NCBI GenBank assembly: GCA_945947575.1
Contig: CAMEYM010000011.1
Coordinates: 1-64,000, forward strand
Reading direction: 5' to 3'
DNA: 64,000 nucleotides
DNA from: Rhizobium sp. Q54
Lineage (GTDB): Bacteria; Pseudomonadota; Alphaproteobacteria; UBA2966; CAIVPW01
Below, one piece after another: positions 26,468 to 34,381 of the stretch. A program made the translations under genes and the position numbers. Below the pieces are notes generated by a model that ran no database searches, had not been told where the DNA came from, and saw only the letters and a program-made list of their open reading frames with translations. Position 1 is the stretch's first letter; each line of letters starts with the position of its first letter.

Positions 26468-27826
26468 ATGCGTATCGCGATGATCGGCACCGGCTACGTC
26501 GGACTGGTGTCCGGCGCTTGCTTCTCCGAGTTCGGCTACCACGTCACCTGCGTGGACAAGGACGAACGCAAGATCGCGGCGCTCCTGGCCGGCAAGATGC
26601 CCATCTACGAGCCAGGGCTGGAGGACCTCGTCGCCAATAACGTGCGCGGCGGCCGCCTCGAGTTCACCACCGACCTCGCCGGGCCGGTGTCCGGGGCCGA
26701 TGCCGTGTTCATCGCCGTCGGCACGCCGACCGACCGGCGCGGTGAAGGGTACGCCGATCTCACCTACGTCTTCGCCGCCGCCGAGGAGGTTGCCCAACAC
26801 CTGCGCGACTACACGGTGGTGGTGACCAAGTCGACGGTGCCCGTCGGCACCGGCCGCAAGGTCCACAAGATCATCTCCGAGAAGGCGCCGCGCGCCGATT
26901 TCGACGTCGCCTCCAACCCGGAGTTCCTGCGCGAAGGCGCCGCCATCAACGACTTCATGCGCCCCGATCGCGTCGTCGTCGGCGCCGAGACCGATCGCGC
27001 CCGCGCCGTGCTGCGTGACCTCTACCGGCCGCTGTTCCTCAACGAGACGCCGATCCTGATGTCGGGCTTGGAGACGGCCGAGCTCACCAAGTACGCGGCC
27101 AACGCGTTCCTCGCCACAAAGATCACCTTCATCAACGAGATCGCCGACCTGTGCGAGGCGACCGGCGCCGACGTGCAGGAAGTCGCGCGCGGCATCGGCC
27201 TCGACGGCCGCATCGGCAAGAAATTCCTGCACGCTGGCCCCGGCTACGGCGGCAGCTGCTTCCCAAAGGACACCCTGGCGCTCGTTGCTCAGGGAAAGGA
27301 CGCCAACGCACCCCAGCGCATCGTCGAGACCGTCGTTGCGGTCAACGATGAGCGCAAGGTGCAGATGGCAAATCGCATCGTCGCCGCGTGTGACGGCAGC
27401 GTGCGCGGCAAGACCATCGCCGTGCTTGGCCTCACCTTCAAGCCCAACACCGACGACATGCGCGAGGCGCCCAGCCTCGACATCGTGCCGGCGCTGCAGA
27501 AGAACGGCGCCACCGTGCGCGCATTCGACCCGGAAGGCATGGCCGAGGCCAAGAAGCACGCCGAGCTCGCCGGCACCGTCTTTTGCGACAACGCCTACGA
27601 CACCATGCAGGGCGCCGACGCGATCGTCATCCTCACCGAGTGGAACGAGTTCCGCAGCCTCGACCTCGCCCGCGCCAAGTCGCTGCTGCGCACGCCGGTG
27701 CTCATCGACCTGCGCAACATCTACCGGCCGGAGGACGTCGTCGCCGCCGGCTTCTCGTACACCTCGGTCGGCCGCCGCCCGGCGAGCCCACCGAAGCGTC
27801 CGCGCAGCGTCTCCGCCGTCGGCTGA
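26468..27826 (+). CDS. ugd: UDP-glucose 6-dehydrogenase
   Basis: UDP-glucose dehydrogenase, 452 aa, oxidises UDP-glucose twice with NAD+ to UDP-glucuronate. The N-terminal GTGYVGLVSGACFSEFG is the NAD-binding motif, the catalytic Cys is in GPGYGGSCFPKDT, and GKTIAVLGLTFKPNTDDMREAP marks the C-terminal domain. The ORF track begins upstream in galU; the ATG at 26468, giving MRIAMIGTGYVGLV, is the start. It forms an operon with galU. Confidence 0.97.
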   Translation: MRIAMIGTGYVGLVSGACFSEFGYHVTCVDKDERKIAALLAGKMPIYEPGLEDLVANNVRGGRLEFTTDLAGPVSGADAVFIAVGTPTDRRGEGYADLTYVFAAAEEVAQHLRDYTVVVTKSTVPVGTGRKVHKIISEKAPRADFDVASNPEFLREGAAINDFMRPDRVVVGAETDRARAVLRDLYRPLFLNETPILMSGLETAELTKYAANAFLATKITFINEIADLCEATGADVQEVARGIGLDGRIGKKFLHAGPGYGGSCFPKDTLALVAQGKDANAPQRIVETVVAVNDERKVQMANRIVAACDGSVRGKTIAVLGLTFKPNTDDMREAPSLDIVPALQKNGATVRAFDPEGMAEAKKHAELAGTVFCDNAYDTMQGADAIVILTEWNEFRSLDLARAKSLLRTPVLIDLRNIYRPEDVVAAGFSYTSVGRRPASPPKRPRSVSAVG

Positions 27827-28230
27827 CCGTCCGCGCCACGCCTTGACGCGAAGCGCAACTGCTCTGGTACAAGGAGCGTTAGCGCAAACCCTCGCCCCGC
27901 AAGGGGAGAAGGCAGCGCGAGGGACAAGAGAATCGGAGTGCGGTCGCAACTCCTCGTGACTTGACCGAATCTGCGGGCGATTTCCGCGTCAAGCCGCCGC
28001 GCGAATCTTTCCGCAGCGACTCGCGGCGACCCGTCTCACGCCCCATCTTGTCCGCATGCTGCCCATCAAAAGGAGCAGGGGCGTGACGGGCCACGGGTGC
28101 GAACGCGGTCCGCGCAATCCCGCGTTCTTTGCGCGGCGCGCACGAACACACCAGCCCTAGGAGACGGCCCCGTAACTTTCCGTATCGTACGGTCGGCACA
28201 CCAACCGTGGTGTGCGCGCGCGGTGCCGCG
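27827..28230. other. Non-coding stretch between ugd and dacC-like gene
   Basis: About 400 bp between the convergent ugd and carboxypeptidase genes. It holds a compound hairpin at 27889-27923: CCCTCG pairs with CGAGGG, enclosing CCCC-GCAA-GGGG. No T-run follows. Similar C-rich/G-rich hairpins are dispersed in many alphaproteobacterial genomes. The ORFs on both strands have no recognisable product. No RNA gene was identified. Confidence 0.5.
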
Positions 28231-29616
28231 CTACTTCGCGGGCGCGGTTTCTCGGGCGCGCAGCATGCGCGCGATCTCGTTGAGCGTGTCGCCGAACCCG
28301 GCTTGGCCGGCGGCGGCGACCGCTCCCTTCGGCGTCACCAGCGCAAGGTCGTTGGCTTGAGCGGCGGGCGAGATCGTCACGCAGCCCATGCCCTTTTGCT
28401 CGAGCTGACGGCACGCATTGCGCGCCTCGGTCAACGTCAGCTGGCCGATGCGCACGCGGTGCATTTCGCCTTTGGCGTCCGGCAGGACCATCGGGGCCGG
28501 GTTCTTCAGGCTCGTCACCACTACCGGCGCCACCTGGGCCAGGCGCTTCGCGGCGTCGTCGTAGATCTTGTAGGCGCCCGCCTGGATGGCCCAGCCGGTC
28601 GGCTCGGGCGCGCCAGTGGGCTTTGGCACCGTCGGCGCGGCGGCAACCGCGGGCCTGGTCGGCGTGGGAGCAGCGGCGGCGGGTGGCTTGGTCATGGCCA
28701 GCGGCGCCGCAGCGGGCTGCTTCGGCTGCTTGGTGTAGTCGAGCGTGGCGATGCGGTTGAACGCCATGTCGAACAGGCCGGTCATTTCGCGATCGCGCGC
28801 CGCGGCGGTCTTGCCGCCCATCACGACACCGACCAGTCGCGTGTTGCCGCGCACCACCGAGGCGGCGAGGTTGAATCCCGACGCGTCGATGTAGCCGGTC
28901 TTGAGGCCGTCTACGCCGGCGTAGCGACCGAGCAAGCCGTTGTGGTTGGTGTGGGTCGTGCCCTTGTAGGTGAAGCTCGGCGTCGAGAAGTACGGGTACT
29001 GCCTCGGATAGTCGCGCATCAGCGCCATGCCGAGCTTTGCCACGTCGCGCGCCGTCGTGTACTGCTCGCTGTGGAACAGGCCCGACGAGTTGCGGAAGTT
29101 GGTGCTGTTCATGCCCAACTGCTTGGCCTTGGCCGTCATCTTGGCGGCGAACTGCTCTTCGGTGCCGCCGATCGCCTCGGACAGCACCATGGCGACGTCG
29201 TTGGCCGACTTGGTCACCAGGCCGCGGATGGCCTCTTCCACGGCGATGGTCTGGCCCGCCTGCAGGTAAAGCTTGGACGCCGGCTGAATGGAGGCACGGC
29301 GCGAAATGGTCAGTTGCTGGTTGAGCTTGAGGCGGCCCGACTCCAGCGCCTCGAAGGTCAGGTACAGCGTCATCAGCTTGGCGAGCGACGCCGGCGAGGT
29401 CGTCACGTCGGGATTCGAGGAGTAGAGAACCTCCCCCGTCACGGCGTTCATGACGAGTGCCGCCTGTGCGGCTGCGCGGGCCTCGACGGTCGAGAAGACA
29501 GAGAGCGTTGCAAGAGCGATGGCCGCGATACGCAGCGACCAGAATCGTGGCGTCAGCACTCGTCCGTCATCCCCCTGGTGCGCCATCGCGGGCGAAAACG
29601 CACCATCCTCAGGCAT
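28231..29616 (-). CDS. D-alanyl-D-alanine carboxypeptidase with SPOR domain
   Basis: A class C low-molecular-weight penicillin-binding protein of the DacA/DacC type, 461 aa, trimming peptidoglycan pentapeptides in the periplasm. The active-site motifs are SLAK (SxxK), SAN (SxN) and KTG in GLKTGYIDASGF. After a Pro/Ala-rich linker (about 290-335) a C-terminal SPOR domain, beginning GWAIQAGAYKIYDDA, should bind septal denuded glycan. The signal peptide core LRIAAIALATLSVFS starts near residue 28, so the true start may be an internal ATG (29586) or GTG (29559) rather than the ATG used here. Confidence 0.92.
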   Translation of the reverse strand: MPEDGAFSPAMAHQGDDGRVLTPRFWSLRIAAIALATLSVFSTVEARAAAQAALVMNAVTGEVLYSSNPDVTTSPASLAKLMTLYLTFEALESGRLKLNQQLTISRRASIQPASKLYLQAGQTIAVEEAIRGLVTKSANDVAMVLSEAIGGTEEQFAAKMTAKAKQLGMNSTNFRNSSGLFHSEQYTTARDVAKLGMALMRDYPRQYPYFSTPSFTYKGTTHTNHNGLLGRYAGVDGLKTGYIDASGFNLAASVVRGNTRLVGVVMGGKTAAARDREMTGLFDMAFNRIATLDYTKQPKQPAAAPLAMTKPPAAAAPTPTRPAVAAAPTVPKPTGAPEPTGWAIQAGAYKIYDDAAKRLAQVAPVVVTSLKNPAPMVLPDAKGEMHRVRIGQLTLTEARNACRQLEQKGMGCVTISPAAQANDLALVTPKGAVAAAGQAGFGDTLNEIARMLRARETAPAK

Positions 29617-29984
29617 CTACGCGCTGGCTGAATCTTAGCGGCCGCGAGTCCCGGAGGTAAAGCATCACTTCTCCGAACCCTTCGGCGCCGCTGGTTGGCC
29701 GGCCGAGCAATTGTGGCCCGCGCTGGCTAACAGCAGGTGAATGGCCCCCGGCGGATCGCCAGGGGGGGGCCGCGACGCCACCTCTGCTTGTGGGGCCGGT
29801 CGAGGGGAGGGTACTCTCGGAAAGCCGCTGAAATCCTGGCTTCGGCCGGGCCGGAAGCGGTCGGCGGGCTTCACGGGACCTTAAGCTGGTCCGTGCTAGT
29901 TCTTAATGGCGGTCCTGGCCATCCGGACGGGGCACCTGGACCGCCGCGCCATCCATCCTAGATTTGAGGCGTAGTTAGCTCAGC
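29617..29984. other. Divergent intergenic region before clpS
   Basis: A 368 bp region between the divergent carboxypeptidase and clpS genes. It carries a run of eight or more G near 29761 and two hairpins close to clpS: GGACC/GGTCC at 29876-29892 and GGCGGTCC/GGACCGCC at 29908-29945. A poor promoter-like pair, TTAAGC-17 bp-TAATGG, spans 29881-29909. No credible gene was seen in it. Confidence 0.45.
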
Positions 29985-30317
29985 ATGGCGCGCAGACCAG
30001 AAAGGCCCGACGGCACCAACACTCCCAATGTGGGTCTCGCGACTCGGACTCGGCCAAAGACCAAGAAGCCGGACATGTACAAGGTCCTGCTGCTGAATGA
30101 CGATTACACCCCGATGGAGTTCGTCGTTCAGGTGATCCAGGATGTGTTCCATCGGGACCGGGAGACGGCGACCCGGATCATGCTCCACGTTCACCAAAAG
30201 GGGGTGGGCGTGTGTGGCGTGTACACATACGAGGTCGCAGAGACAAAGGTCGCCCGGGTAGTGGAGATCGCGCGCCAGCATCAGCATCCCCTTCAGTGCA
30301 CCATGGAGAGAGAGTAG
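29985..30317 (+). CDS. clpS: ATP-dependent Clp protease adaptor ClpS
   Basis: ClpS, 110 aa, delivers N-degron substrates to ClpAP. After a basic 30-residue extension, the core [25 protein letters not shown] contains the N-degron pocket residues (NDD, M), and [27 protein letters not shown] carries the pocket His in MLHVH. No clear ribosome-binding site precedes the ATG; GAGGCG is too far upstream. Its stop overlaps the clpA GTG by one base, so translation is coupled to its partner. Confidence 0.96.
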   Translation: MARRPERPDGTNTPNVGLATRTRPKTKKPDMYKVLLLNDDYTPMEFVVQVIQDVFHRDRETATRIMLHVHQKGVGVCGVYTYEVAETKVARVVEIARQHQHPLQCTMERE

Positions 30318-32647
30318 TGCCCGGTTTCTCGAGCCATCTGGAACGCAGCCTGCATCGCGCGCTGACGCTCGCCAACGAGCGTCACCACGAGTACGCGACT
30401 CTCGAGCACCTGCTGCTCGCCCTGACCGAAGATCAGGACGCGCTGGCGGTCCTCAACGCGTGCAACGTCGAGGTCGATGCGCTGCGCCGCGAGCTCACCG
30501 GCTACCTCGATGAACAGGTTCCGAACCTCGTCGTCGACAGCGTCGAGGAAGCGCGCCCGACCGCGGGCTTCCAGCGCGTCATCCAGCGCGCGCTCATTCA
30601 TGTGCAAAGCTCCGGCCGTGAGGAAGTGACCGGCGCCAACGTGCTCGTTGCCATCTTCTCCGAGCGCGAGTCGCATGCCGTCTACTTCCTGCAGCAGCAG
30701 GACATGACGCGCCTCGACGCCGTCAGCTACATCTCGCACGGCATCGCCAAGGCGCCGGGCGCCACCGAGGAGCGTCGCGTGCGCGGCGCCACCGACGAGG
30801 AGCAGGAGGAGAACTCCGGCCGCAAGGGCCCTGAGGCGCTGTCCGCCTACTGCGTCGACCTCAACCGCAAGGCCGCCGCCGGCAAGATCGATCCCCTCAT
30901 CGGCCGCGAGGCCGAGGTCGATCGCACGATCCAAGTTCTCTGCCGCCGCTCGAAGAACAATCCGCTCTATGTCGGCGACGCCGGCGTCGGCAAGACCGCC
31001 ATTGCCGAAGGCCTCGCGCTGCGCATCGTCGAGGGCAACGTGCCCGAGGTGCTGAAGGATGCGCGCATCTTCAGCCTCGACATGGGCTCGCTGCTCGCCG
31101 GGACGCGCTATCGCGGCGACTTCGAGGAGCGCGTGAAGGCCGTTCTCACCGAGCTCGAGAACGACGAGGACGCCATCCTGTTCATCGACGAGATCCACAC
31201 CATCATCGGCGCCGGCGCCACCTCCGGCGGCGCCATGGATGCATCGAACCTGCTGAAGCCGGCGCTCGCCAATGGCTCGCTGCGCTGCATCGGCTCGACC
31301 ACCTACAAGGAGTACCGCACGGTCTTCGAGAAGGACCGCGCACTCGCCCGCCGCTTCCAGAAGATCGACGTCGCCGAGCCCTCCATCGAGGACGCGGTGA
31401 AGATTCTGCGCGGCCTGAAGCCGTACTTCGAGGACTACCACAAGGTGCGCTACACGGCGGACGCCATCCGCACGGCCGTGGAGCTGTCCGCGCGCTACAT
31501 CAGCGACCGCAAGCTGCCGGACAAGGCGATCGACGTCATCGACGAGGTCGGTGCCGCCGAGATGCTCAAGCCGGAAGGCAAGCGCCGCAAGGTCATCAGC
31601 GTGCGTGAGGTCGAGGCGGTCGTCGCCAAGATGGCGCGCATTCCGCCCAAGGCCGTCAGCCGCGACGACAAGCAGGTGCTGCGCCACCTCGAACGCGATC
31701 TCAAGGCGGTCGTGTTCGGCCAGGACAAGGCCATCGAGGCGCTCGCCTCGTCGATCAAGCTCGCCCGCGCCGGCCTGCGCGAGCCCGAGAAGCCCATCGG
31801 CAACTACCTGTTCTCCGGCCCCACCGGCGTCGGCAAGACCGAGGTCGCGCGCCAGCTCGCCGGCACCCTGGGCGTCGAACTCATCCGCTTCGACATGTCC
31901 GAGTACATGGAGCGCCACTCCGTCTCGCGCCTGATCGGCGCGCCGCCGGGCTATGTCGGCTTCGACCAGGGCGGCCTGTTGACCGACCAGGTCGATCAGC
32001 ATCCCCACGCCGTGCTGCTGCTCGACGAGATCGAGAAAGCGCACCAGGACGTGTTCAACCTGCTGCTGCAGGTGATGGACCACGGCAAGCTCACCGACAA
32101 CAACGGCAAGTCGGTGGATTTCCGCAACATCATCCTGATCATGACGACCAACGCCGGCGCTTCCGAGTTGCACAAGCAGGGTATCGGCTTCGGCCGTGGC
32201 ATGAAGTCCGACGAGGACCAGGAAGCGATCAACCGCCTGTTCACGCCGGAGTTCCGCAACCGTCTCGACTCAATCATCGCCTTCGGGTCGCTCGAGCCCG
32301 AGGTCGTCGCCCGCGTCGTCGACAAGTTCGTGCTCCAGCTGGAAGCCCAGCTGCAGGATCGCAACGTGTCGATCCAGATGTCCGACGAGGCGCGCGCTTG
32401 GATCGCCAAGAAGGGCTTCGACAAGCTGTTCGGTGCGCGCCCGATGTCGCGCTTCATCCAGGAGCACATCAAGAAGCCCCTGGCCGAGGAGCTATTGTTC
32501 GGCAAGCTCGAAAAGGGCGGCCACGTTGTCATCACGTTGGTCGACGACAAGCTCGCCTTCGAGCTCACCGCCGACACCTCGCCCAAGAAAGCCGACCCGG
32601 AAGAGGACGACGCCGGCGAGGACAAAGTCCCGGCGCTGGTGCACTAG
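30317..32647 (+). CDS. clpA: ATP-dependent Clp protease ATPase subunit ClpA
   Basis: ClpA, 776 aa, the AAA+ unfoldase that feeds ClpP. The start is the GTG at 30317 in TAGTG, sharing a base with the clpS stop; the longer track ORF lies within clpS. The N domain (about 1-145) binds ClpS. AAA1 has Walker [16 protein letters not shown] and Walker [17 protein letters not shown]2 has [15 protein letters not shown] and [10 protein letters not shown]. An IGF loop that docks on ClpP is present in [10 protein letters not shown]. The C-terminus ends in a short acidic tail. A strong terminator follows. Confidence 0.97.
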   Translation: MPGFSSHLERSLHRALTLANERHHEYATLEHLLLALTEDQDALAVLNACNVEVDALRRELTGYLDEQVPNLVVDSVEEARPTAGFQRVIQRALIHVQSSGREEVTGANVLVAIFSERESHAVYFLQQQDMTRLDAVSYISHGIAKAPGATEERRVRGATDEEQEENSGRKGPEALSAYCVDLNRKAAAGKIDPLIGREAEVDRTIQVLCRRSKNNPLYVGDAGVGKTAIAEGLALRIVEGNVPEVLKDARIFSLDMGSLLAGTRYRGDFEERVKAVLTELENDEDAILFIDEIHTIIGAGATSGGAMDASNLLKPALANGSLRCIGSTTYKEYRTVFEKDRALARRFQKIDVAEPSIEDAVKILRGLKPYFEDYHKVRYTADAIRTAVELSARYISDRKLPDKAIDVIDEVGAAEMLKPEGKRRKVISVREVEAVVAKMARIPPKAVSRDDKQVLRHLERDLKAVVFGQDKAIEALASSIKLARAGLREPEKPIGNYLFSGPTGVGKTEVARQLAGTLGVELIRFDMSEYMERHSVSRLIGAPPGYVGFDQGGLLTDQVDQHPHAVLLLDEIEKAHQDVFNLLLQVMDHGKLTDNNGKSVDFRNIILIMTTNAGASELHKQGIGFGRGMKSDEDQEAINRLFTPEFRNRLDSIIAFGSLEPEVVARVVDKFVLQLEAQLQDRNVSIQMSDEARAWIAKKGFDKLFGARPMSRFIQEHIKKPLAEELLFGKLEKGGHVVITLVDDKLAFELTADTSPKKADPEEDDAGEDKVPALVH

Positions 32648-32670
32648 CACCCGCGCCTTGCGAATCTGAA

Positions 32671-32710
32671 ACAGGCCCGCTGGTGCCAACCAGCGGGCCT
32701 GTTCTCGTTT
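32671..32710 (+). terminator. Strong intrinsic terminator after clpA
   Basis: A perfect 14 bp stem, ACAGGCCCGCTGGT pairing with ACCAGCGGGCCTGT around a 4 nt loop (32671-32702), followed by TCTCGTTT. It lies 23 nt after clpA and 18 nt from the end of the convergent DUF2892 gene, so it may serve both strands. Confidence 0.88.
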
Positions 32711-32728
32711 GGACTGGCGGCGCCGAGG

Positions 32729-32947
32729 CTAGCGTGGTGCGCGTGCGCAGAACGCCGCGCCCGGCTGGAGGCCGAGCTTGCGAAAGACGGCCGCCGCCGG
32801 GCAGAGGCCGGTGAAGGCGGCCTGCAGCATGTTGGCGCCCACGAAGGCAGCCAACAGCAGCCAATAGGGGCTGGTCAGCCAGGCTAGAGCCAAGCTGACC
32901 AGGATCATCGTGCCTGCAAGCACGAAAACAGCGCGATCGACGTTCAC
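32729..32947 (-). CDS. DUF2892 (YgaP-like) small membrane protein
   Basis: A 72 aa protein with a GTG start preceded by an AAGGAG site, found inside a longer spurious track ORF. Two membrane segments are readable (about 7-24 and 27-45), and the family signature GANMLQAAFTGLCPAAAVFRKLG follows; the Cys of GLCPA is conserved in DUF2892 proteins, which often accompany rhodanese and sulfide genes. It is divergent from an ArsR-type regulator with two cysteines spaced as in BigR/SqrR, so it is likely in that regulon. Confidence 0.85.
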   Translation of the reverse strand: MNVDRAVFVLAGTMILVSLALAWLTSPYWLLLAAFVGANMLQAAFTGLCPAAAVFRKLGLQPGAAFCARAPR

Positions 32948-32996
32948 GGCGGAACTCCTTTGACCAGTGGCGGCGGCCGACAGCGCCCGGCCGGCA

Positions 32997-33025
32997 TTGA
33001 TGAAATATGCATAGAAGCGTATATA
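32997..33025 (+). promoter_or_regulatory. Candidate promoter for the arsR-RND operon
   Basis: TTGATG (32997-33002), a 17 bp spacer and TATATA (33020-33025). The predicted start of transcription falls within a base or two of the ATG at 33033, which would make the message leaderless unless the ATG at 33054 is used. Confidence 0.5.
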
Positions 33026-33030
33026 CGCAA
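33002..33030 (-). promoter_or_regulatory. Candidate promoter for the DUF2892 gene
   Basis: On the reverse strand TTGCGT (33025-33030), a 17 bp spacer and TATTTC (33002-33007) form a moderate sigma70-like promoter, giving a leader of about 50 nt with an AAGGAG site. It overlaps the forward arsR promoter and the operator-like repeat. Confidence 0.45.
33005..33024. promoter_or_regulatory. Operator-like AT-rich imperfect palindrome
   Basis: ATATGC (33005-33010) and GCGTATAT (33017-33024) form an imperfect inverted repeat inside the spacers and -10 boxes of both divergent promoters. This is where an ArsR-family repressor such as BigR would be expected to bind. The match to published BigR operators was not tested. 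Confidence 0.45.
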
Positions 33031-33032
33031 GC

Positions 33033-33374
33033 ATGAAGATAAATATCGCCGCCATGGCCGCGTCTGCGGACAAGGCGGGAGTGCTCCTGAAGGCGCTCGC
33101 CAATCGGCACCGCCTGATGATCGTCTGCCAGCTCATCGAGCGCGAGCGCCCGGTGGGCGAACTCGCGCAGATGCTGGGCCTGCGTGACTCGACTGTCTCG
33201 CAGCATCTGGCACTGTTGCGTAAGGACGGCCTCGTCGCCGCGCGCCGCGAGGGCCAGATGATCTGGTACTCGATCGGCCGCCCCGCGGCGCGCGAGTTAG
33301 TCGCCGCCCTGCACCGCATCTACTGTGAGCCAGGGAGCAAGGCCCGCGTAGCCAGGCGCGCCCAACCCAAATGA
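33033..33374 (+). CDS. ArsR-family regulator of BigR/SqrR type
   Basis: A 113 aa winged-helix repressor. LLKALANRHRLMIVCQLIERERPVGELAQMLGL and the recognition helix STVSQHLALLRKDGLVAARREG are typical ArsR. Cys32 and Cys98, 66 residues apart, match the spacing of the sulfide/persulfide-sensing pair in SqrR and BigR, and no classic metal-site CxC is seen. It probably senses reactive sulfur and releases DNA when the cysteines link. It overlaps the RND adaptor gene as ATGA and faces a DUF2892 gene across an 85 bp region. The ATG at 33054 is an alternative start. Confidence 0.87.
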   Translation: MKINIAAMAASADKAGVLLKALANRHRLMIVCQLIERERPVGELAQMLGLRDSTVSQHLALLRKDGLVAARREGQMIWYSIGRPAARELVAALHRIYCEPGSKARVARRAQPK

Positions 33375-34381
33375 GGACGCTCATGCGCACCCACCTCGCC
33401 CTGACCCTGATCGTGATGGGCGGCCTGTTCGCCGCCGCCGGCCCGGCACTCGCCCAGGAAACGTTCCTGGTCGCGCAGTCGATTCTTGCCGATAGGAAGG
33501 CGGTGTTCGGCACAGTCGAGAGCAGCAACGTCGTCGCCGCCCGGGCGCGCATAGGCGGCACGATCGTGCATCTGGCTGTTCGTGAAGGCGACCACGTCGA
33601 ACGTGGCCAAACCCTTGGCGCGATCGGCGACGAAAAGATCGCGCTGCAGCTCGGCGCGCTCGATGCGCAGATCGCCGGCCTCGAAGCGTCGGTCGCCCAG
33701 GCGCAGATCGACCTCACTTTGGCCGAGGCTCTGTTCGCCGGCGGCACCATCCCGCGCATCCGTCTGGACGAGGCACGCACCGCCCTCACCGTGGCGAACA
33801 ACGCCCATCGCGCCCGCCGCGCGGAGCGCTCGGTGCTGGCGCAACAGCTCGCCGAGGGCAATGTTCTGGCGCCGACGTCGGGGCGGGTACTGAAGGTGCC
33901 TCTCACTGCTGGGACCGTGGTGTTGCCGGGCGATGCGGTTGCCACGGTAGCCGAGCAAGATTTCATTTTGCGCCTGCGCATTCCGGAGCGGCATGCGCGC
34001 TTCCTCAAGACCGGCGACCTCGTCGGTCTGGCAACGGAGCCCGGCGCGAACGGCGACCCGCTTTTCGGCACGATTCGCCTGGTCCACCCGCAGATCGAGA
34101 AAGGCGAAGTTGTCGCCGATGCCACGGTGCCCGGTCTTGGCGACTATTTTGTCGGCCAGCGCGTGCGCGCCTGGATATCGACCGGGGAGCGCGCGGCATT
34201 CGTCGTGCCGGCGGCCTTCGTGATCACGCGCTTTGGCAACGACTATGTCCAGGTCCAGCAGGGCGGCGGCGTGATCGCCGTGCCGGTGCAGCTTGGCCGC
34301 GAACAGCCGCGCCCAGATCGGCCCGACGGCGTCGAAGTCCTTTCCGGACTCAAGGCGGGCGACCGCCTGGTGCGGCCTTGA
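33371..34381 (+). CDS. RND efflux periplasmic adaptor (HlyD/MFP family)
   Basis: A 336 aa membrane fusion protein with a signal peptide (about 1-28, ending GPALAQE). The lipoyl half-motifs ARIGGTIVHLAVREGDHVERGQTLGAI and NVLAPTSGRVLKVPLTAGTVV flank an alpha-helical hairpin (about 92-150); beta-barrel and membrane-proximal domains follow. It links the inner-membrane pump to an outer-membrane channel, whose gene is not in the window. ATGA overlap with arsR and TTGA overlap with the permease show one operon. Confidence 0.92.
   Translation: MRTLMRTHLALTLIVMGGLFAAAGPALAQETFLVAQSILADRKAVFGTVESSNVVAARARIGGTIVHLAVREGDHVERGQTLGAIGDEKIALQLGALDAQIAGLEASVAQAQIDLTLAEALFAGGTIPRIRLDEARTALTVANNAHRARRAERSVLAQQLAEGNVLAPTSGRVLKVPLTAGTVVLPGDAVATVAEQDFILRLRIPERHARFLKTGDLVGLATEPGANGDPLFGTIRLVHPQIEKGEVVADATVPGLGDYFVGQRVRAWISTGERAAFVVPAAFVITRFGNDYVQVQQGGGVIAVPVQLGREQPRPDRPDGVEVLSGLKAGDRLVRP

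Noticed and set aside
27879-28199. Reverse 106 aa ORF in the ugd-dacC gap
   Set aside because: No family resemblance, no ribosome-binding site, and composition like other shadow frames.
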